Below the pieces are notes generated by a model. The model was given only the letters and a program-made list of their open reading frames with translations. It searched no databases and was not told where the DNA came from. Made by a program: the position numbers and the translations under genes. Below are positions 43,401 through 49,400 of a stretch of DNA of 64,000 nt, in pieces. Numbering within the stretch: the stretch's first letter is position 1; each line of letters opens with the position of its first letter. Origin of the DNA: Anniella stebbinsi (lineage: Eukaryota > Chordata > Lepidosauria > Squamata > Anniellidae); contig JARDYH010000003.1 of NCBI GenBank assembly GCA_029215795.1, forward strand, positions 257,432,562-257,496,561. Reading direction: 5' to 3'.

Positions 43401-46400
43401 TTTGAACAAAGAGGGCGGCACTCGTTCACCACACCTTTTACGTCTGACGAGAGACATTCTGCTTTGGGCCATCTCGCACAACATCAACATCTCAGCGCTG
43501 CATATAGCGGGCACGACCAACATCAGAGCCGACACGCTCAGCCGAGCGTTCAACGACACCCACGAGTGGCAGCTGTCTCCTCTCATCTTGAAGCAGATAT
43601 TCCTCCGTTGGGGTCATCCCCAAGTCGACCTGTTTGCAACAGAGGTCAATGCGGTGTGCCCAGCGTACTGCTCACGGGCAGGGATAGGCCACTCCTCGCT
43701 AGGAGATGCGTTTCAGCAGGACTGGTCCCGGGGACTCTTGTACATGTTCCCTCCATTTCCCCTGATCGCCCAAACGATTACTCGAGCTCGCCGTTATCAA
43801 GCGAACGCCATCCTGGTGGCACCCTGGTGGCCGAGGCAAGCGTGGTTCACACCCCTCCTCCAACTCTCACGCCACCATGTTTGGCACCTTCCAACATTAC
43901 CAGATCTCCTATCCAAGGAGGACGGCAGGGTCCTGTACCCGGACGGCAGTACGCTCAATCTCACAGCATGGAGAATCCGGCCAGATGGCAGGGTTTAGAC
44001 CTTCCACAGGACATCAGGTCTATTTTAGAAGCCGCTAGAAAACCCGCGACACGGGCTTCATATGCTCGCAAGTGGCAGCGTTTCCAATCGTTTGCAGTGA
44101 CAAAAGGTTTTCACTCTACTTCTGGGCCAATACTTGGAGTTATAGAATTTCTACACTATCTACATCTTAATGGACTTAAGTCTACGTCTCTCCAAGTTTA
44201 TCTTGCCACAATATCAGTAAACCACAATTTGGTGGACGGATTTTCAGTATTCACACATCCACTTGTGAAGGCGTTCCTTAAAGGGATACGGAATATGTTT
44301 CCCCCTGTTCGTCCTATAGCCTCTCTGTGGTCCTCACCGCACTGACTGGCAAGCCCTTTGAGCCACTGGCTACTACTGACATCCATTTGTTGACACTTAA
44401 AACGGCCTTTCTAGTGGCTATCACATCGGCTCGGCGTGCCTCAGAGCTCACAGCATTGCTGGTGGACCCGCCTTATACACAGTTCTTTAATAATAAAGTT
44501 GTGTTACGTCCTGGCCCGTCGTTTGTGCCAAAAATGACGTCCAGCTTCCATATCAACCAGGACATCATTTTGCCAACCTTCTTCAAGGCATCTTCGGACC
44601 CATTGTGTTCCTCGTTGCACGCTTTAGATGTTCGGCGTGCGTTAGCTTTCTACAAAACTAGAACAGAACCTTTTCGCAGCTCCCGGCAACTGTTTGTCTG
44701 TTACGGAGGACAACGCAAGGGCTCACCTGTTTCTTCCCAGCGTTTTTCAAGGTGGATAGTGGACACTATTAAATTATCCTATCAGGTCGTGGGGAAGGTG
44801 CCCCCCACTTCATTCACAGCGCACTCCACCAGAGGACAAGCAACGTCTTCGGCTCTCTTGCATGGAGCATCCATCCCTGACCTTTGCAAGGCCGCTACCT
44901 GGTCAAATGCTTCCACCTTTGTCAAGCATTACAGGCTGGACATCAGGGCGCGACAGGACACTTCCTTCGGAAGAGCAGTCCTTTCGTCAATTTGCCAATG
45001 ATCTCTCAGCATGCATCCCACCTCCGGTAAGTTGGCTTATTATTCGCCCATATGTGTGATGCACAGAGACCACGAAGAAGAAATGCAGGTTGCTTACCTG
45101 TAACTGTAGTTCTTCGAGTGGTCATCTGTGCAGTCACACAACCCACCCACCGTCCCCTCTTGGTAACGCTTTTTGAATTGGCAAGAGGTTCCGAGCGTGC
45201 TCGTACAATTTAGTTTGTGCCTTAGTTGCAAGGCCTAGCGGTCTCAGAGAACTGAGGTAAGCGGGAACCCTGAGCATGCGCGGTAGGGTGGTGGGGGGAG
45301 GGGTTCCCGCCAAAACTAAGCTAGCTTTAGAAGTTTCCCGAAGCGGGGCTCGGCGTCGGCGCGAGCCCATATGTGTGACTGCACAGATGACCACTCGAAG
45401 AACTACAGTTACAGGTAAGCAACCTGCATTAATGGCTCTCCAGGATTTCAGGCAGGAGTTTTTCCTCGCCCTACCTGAAGAAGCCATGGGTTGAACCTGG
45501 GGCCTTCTGCATACAAAGCAGGTGCTCTATCACACTGAGCTATGGCCCCTTCCTGATGTGAGTTCAAGTGGCTATGGTCATAGTAGATCAAGAGCTCTGC
45601 AAGTGCAGCAGGTAGCCAATAATTGGGGTTCTTGAATGTTTAAAGCCTTGCCACCCAGTGATCTCAGTCACAGATTCTTGGTTCTGTGCTGCAGAGTACT
45701 TCCAGAAATGCTTTTGGATGGTGGTGTTTTTGTACTAACAGCAATGGCAAAATCTACATACAAAGCGTATTTTATCCTATGATGTTGTCAAAATAATAAT
45801 GTTTAATAGTGTTATACAAACAGTGGCATAACTTCTTTGTGGCTAACACTCTTCTTAATTTAGCACATAGATTTTCCTGTACCTTGTCCACTGAGGTTGT
45901 TTGAAATGCTGGTAGTACCTGAACAGGAATTCCCTTTAGTTTGTGTTGGTGTAACTAAAGGGAGAGACTTCAATCAGGTGGTGAAGTTTGAAACTCTCAA
46001 CCCAAATTCTACCTCTTCATGGTTTACAGAAACAGGTTTGTGAATTACTTTGATCAGCTTTCCTAATACAGTTAGCTGTTTTAGAGCTCCATCAGATGAG
46101 GGGAAATCATGGTTCCCTACCATTGCTTCTCCACCCCCGCTCCTGTCCCACAATACTTCTTCTTTCTTCCCGGAGAAGAAAGAGGAAGTAAACAAGGACG
46201 ATGTGGCCCATTCAGGGGGCATTTTTATCATGCTGCTTTTCCTGCACACAGCAGGAAATGGTGGCACGCTCCGTTTCCCCCAAAAAAATGTTTTTGGGGT
46301 GTCTATTTTGTCACGGGAAGAAGGCAAGAAAGAGCGGGAGGCAAGAGGGGCGTGGGGGGGTCATCTAAAGGATGCGTGATAAACCGTGAGTGAGCAATAG

Positions 46401-49400
46401 CGAGGGTGCAATAAAACACTTGTCTGATGAGCCCCTTAGTTAGAGCATGACCATCATCTATATGCGTGATAAACCGTGAGTGAGCAATAGCGAGGGTGCA
46501 ATAAAACACTTGTCTGATGAGCCCCTTAGTTAGAGCATGACCATCATCTATAACAGCAACGGGTAACTTATAGCGCTGCAGATCTTTTGGCCTGCAGCTC
46601 CCATCAATGGTGAGGGATGATGGGAGTTTTGGGCCCCCAGATGTTTTGGGTTACAAGTTGCCCACTATAACTATAGAGATTATTGTTTTTCAGTAGATTC
46701 CATTAAGATTTTGCTGTTTTCTGGTTTGATTTCTTTAATCTAAACATTTTCAAATTCAGGATGCATAATGCTCTCATTCAAAGATGGCTTATGTGATCAA
46801 CGCTTATATAAATATAAACGCTTCTGTGCTTCTTTATGCTTTGCTTGGTGTAACGTTGGTTTTCTTAGGTCTTCAAACTAGACATAGAGCTCCAGTGTCC
46901 TGTTCAGTTTGTCCCTTAGAGTTCGTTCACATCAGTAAATGGATTGCTCAATGTCATGCCACTTGACAAGTTAGATGAACATCCCAAGGTGGTTTCTCGG
47001 TGGTGACTTTCACTCACACACACACACACACACACACACTGCATCATTAGATTTCTCACAGCAAAGAGACAGACAGTATCAGGAAATCCGTACTTTCATT
47101 TCCTGCTTTTTTCTCAAAATGGTCAATGCAGCCAACAGTGAGCAGTGCGGGGAATGGTTCCAGTTGGGGCCGTGGCACTGGGGGCAAGTTCCTTTAACCA
47201 TTTTCCCAGTCTGCATTGCCCTGCCCACCAGCACTGCTGGTTGCCTTTTAGGGAAGATTTACAGGGAGCTTCAAAAGTTTATTCATTTGTTTAATCAGAT
47301 TTATACACCACTTAAAATATCTAAAATATATCTCTTAATGGTTTGCAAGTCAGATGTTAAAATGCATCATAATAAAGACAAAAGGTATCAAATAAAACAT
47401 TTAAAATCATAAACTTAAAACACAATAGTTAACAAACAAACTGGGTAGCTCAATCAGGGAATGCCCAGATAAAGAGATGGGTGTTTAACAGACACCTAAA
47501 ACATGCTACAGCTGGCACTTTCCAAATACCAGGAGGAAGGGCCTTCCATAAAGTGGGTGCCACCACAGAGAAGGCCTGCTTCCGGGTTGCCACCAGATGG
47601 CAATGTTCAAGTCATAGTACAACCAGCAAGGCCCCCTCCACTGAACTTAACAACCATGTAGGTCTATTTGGGGGAAGGCAAGCTGCCACTTCCAGACCAA
47701 GCACTAGGGTAACTCCACAGAAAGAGGATTACAGTAATCCAAAATGGAGTACAGTGGCCAAGTTGGCTCTGCCCAGGAAATGAAGTTCTTGACATTTGAC
47801 CAAGTAAAGCTGGTAATAAGCGCTTTTTGCCACAGAAGACATTGAAGAATCCAGGCATATCCCCAAATTACCTACCTATTCTTTCTGAGGGATTGAAATC
47901 CCGTCTAGAACAGGGAAATTTCCCAATTCTTGTATGTGGGAATTGCCCAGTCAGAGAGTCTCCATCATTTCAGGATTAAGTCTCAGTTTGTTGGTCCTTA
48001 CTCAACCCATTATTGTGTCCAGGTGCCGGTACAGCATAATAGGGATGTACGAGAATTTCGTTTCAATGCCCCATTCGCAACCCAGAATGCGAACGGGAGC
48101 GCATATTCCCTGACAATGTCAGCAAATTCCCGAACTGGCATTCGGAAAATGTGCGCTTTAAAAAAATTCGGACTTAAAAACCTGCATAAGTTAAAGTGAG
48201 CATTTTTTAAAAAAATAAATGCACCCTTTTATATATTTGCATTTTCATACTTGAATAAGGGGGAGAACGTTCACACTTTTTTAAAAATGCACTTTAAAAT
48301 ACACATTTTTTAAGTTGTGCATTTTCACACTTTAGTCAGTGGGGAAAAGGTGTGCATTTTTCTCGTTCAAACAATTGAAGAAACAGGTCACAAATGAGAA
48401 TGGAAGGAAACTGAACAGTGCATTGAAGTAAAATTCAGAGAATTTCAGCAAGCTCAGCATCCCTGGTTCTCCCATCCTTAGTTCAGAATGTGTCATCTCG
48501 ATTCAGATGTCACAGAGAAATAGAGCATGGTGTTTACTGAAGACACTTTGCCTCAAATATCTCCTAATGAGATTTATTCATATAGCATCAAACCAACTAC
48601 GGTAGTATTATATGTGCATGGGTTCTGAAAGAGCAAAAACTGGCCTGTATGTTTAATTTCTTATACAATTAGAATAGTTAATTATTTGAATTACAGAACA
48701 TCTACCATGAGTTAATATTTACACATCATTGTAAACTAATCTTGCTTTTGTTGTTGTTGTTGTAGATACTTCCCAGACAAATGTTGTTCATGTGACCCAA
48801 TTGGAGAGAGATACCATTTTGGTCTGCTTGGATTGTAAGTGATGTGTGACCTAGATATACATATTCCAAAAAGGTGCATGATTTAAGAAAAAAAAATGCT
48901 GAATGATATGTGATGTTTGTTTTTCAGGCTGTATAAAAATAGTCAATTTGCAAGGCAGATTAAAATCTAGCCGAAAACTGTCTGCAGAACTCACATTTGA
49001 TTTCCAGATCGAATCAATAGGTAAGCAAGAGTTAGCTTTTATACTTTCATCACATAGCTCCTCTAATACTTCACTGTATTATATAACATATAAATGAAAT
49101 TGTAGGGGTGGGAGGATGCACAACATTCCGTCTTCTATCTTTGATAACACACTGTCCTTTTTAGATATTTCTTAAGACGGGTGCAGTTTAAAAAGCAGGT
49201 TAGGACAAATCATAAAATCACTTTTATAGAAGATGCTAGATGTATACTGCTTTAAAAACAAAAACAGATCACGGGCAAAAGAAAAACGTTTGACTAAGTG
49301 TTCGCAAAGGACATTGTTGAATTGTTGAATAAAATCACAGTTTACAAAACTCAAACCTTTAATATCCCTTGAAATAAGGATAACATGTACAAAGGTACAA

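Larger units (their letters stand above)
39388..45429 (+). mobile_element. DIRS1-like tyrosine-recombinase retrotransposon, near full length
   Basis: A 6042-bp element with all structural parts of the DIRS group: inverted terminal repeats (39412-39540 and 45249-45377), gag-like ORF1, an RT/RNase H/methyltransferase ORF2, a tyrosine recombinase ORF3, and an internal complementary region (45047-45140) mirroring the outer 36 bases of the left end and the outer 58 bases of the right end. No integrase or protease domain of the LTR type was seen. Lesions: two TAG, one frameshift and one TGA in gag; two TGA in ORF2; one frameshift in ORF3. It lies in sense orientation in a MAP4K3 intron and has split a SINE. 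No target-site duplication is evident, as expected for recombinase-mediated insertion. Known DIRS elements occur in squamates, turtles, fish and amphibians. Confidence 0.93.
38469..45863 (+). other. MAP4K3: MAP4K3 intron (7.4 kb) carrying the DIRS element
   Basis: About 6.0 of 7.4 kb is the DIRS retrotransposon (39388-45429) inserted in a tRNA-derived SINE. A minus-strand LINE 3' end lies at 38906-39150. About 300 bases on the right, up to the next exon, are plain. Confidence 0.85.
46036..48765 (+). other. MAP4K3: MAP4K3 intron (2.7 kb)
   Basis: Contains a TIR-like element with a 90-bp tandem duplication at its right end (46086-46551), a foldback copy (46575-46660), a (CA)n tract (about 47013-47039), a minus-strand LINE fragment (47440-47960) and a candidate DNA element (48041-48464). 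Confidence 0.7.

Noticed and set aside
42498..44345. A 615-codon open frame across the DIRS pol region
   Set aside because: Most of it lies out of frame with the clear RT, RNase H and methyltransferase motifs and is a shadow. Only its last ~125 codons (from about 43968) are the real recombinase N-terminus.
45470..45551. A tRNA gene on the minus strand
   Set aside because: The A- and B-box-like sequences belong to the head of a tRNA-derived SINE whose body continues to the DIRS junction; the cloverleaf is not preserved.
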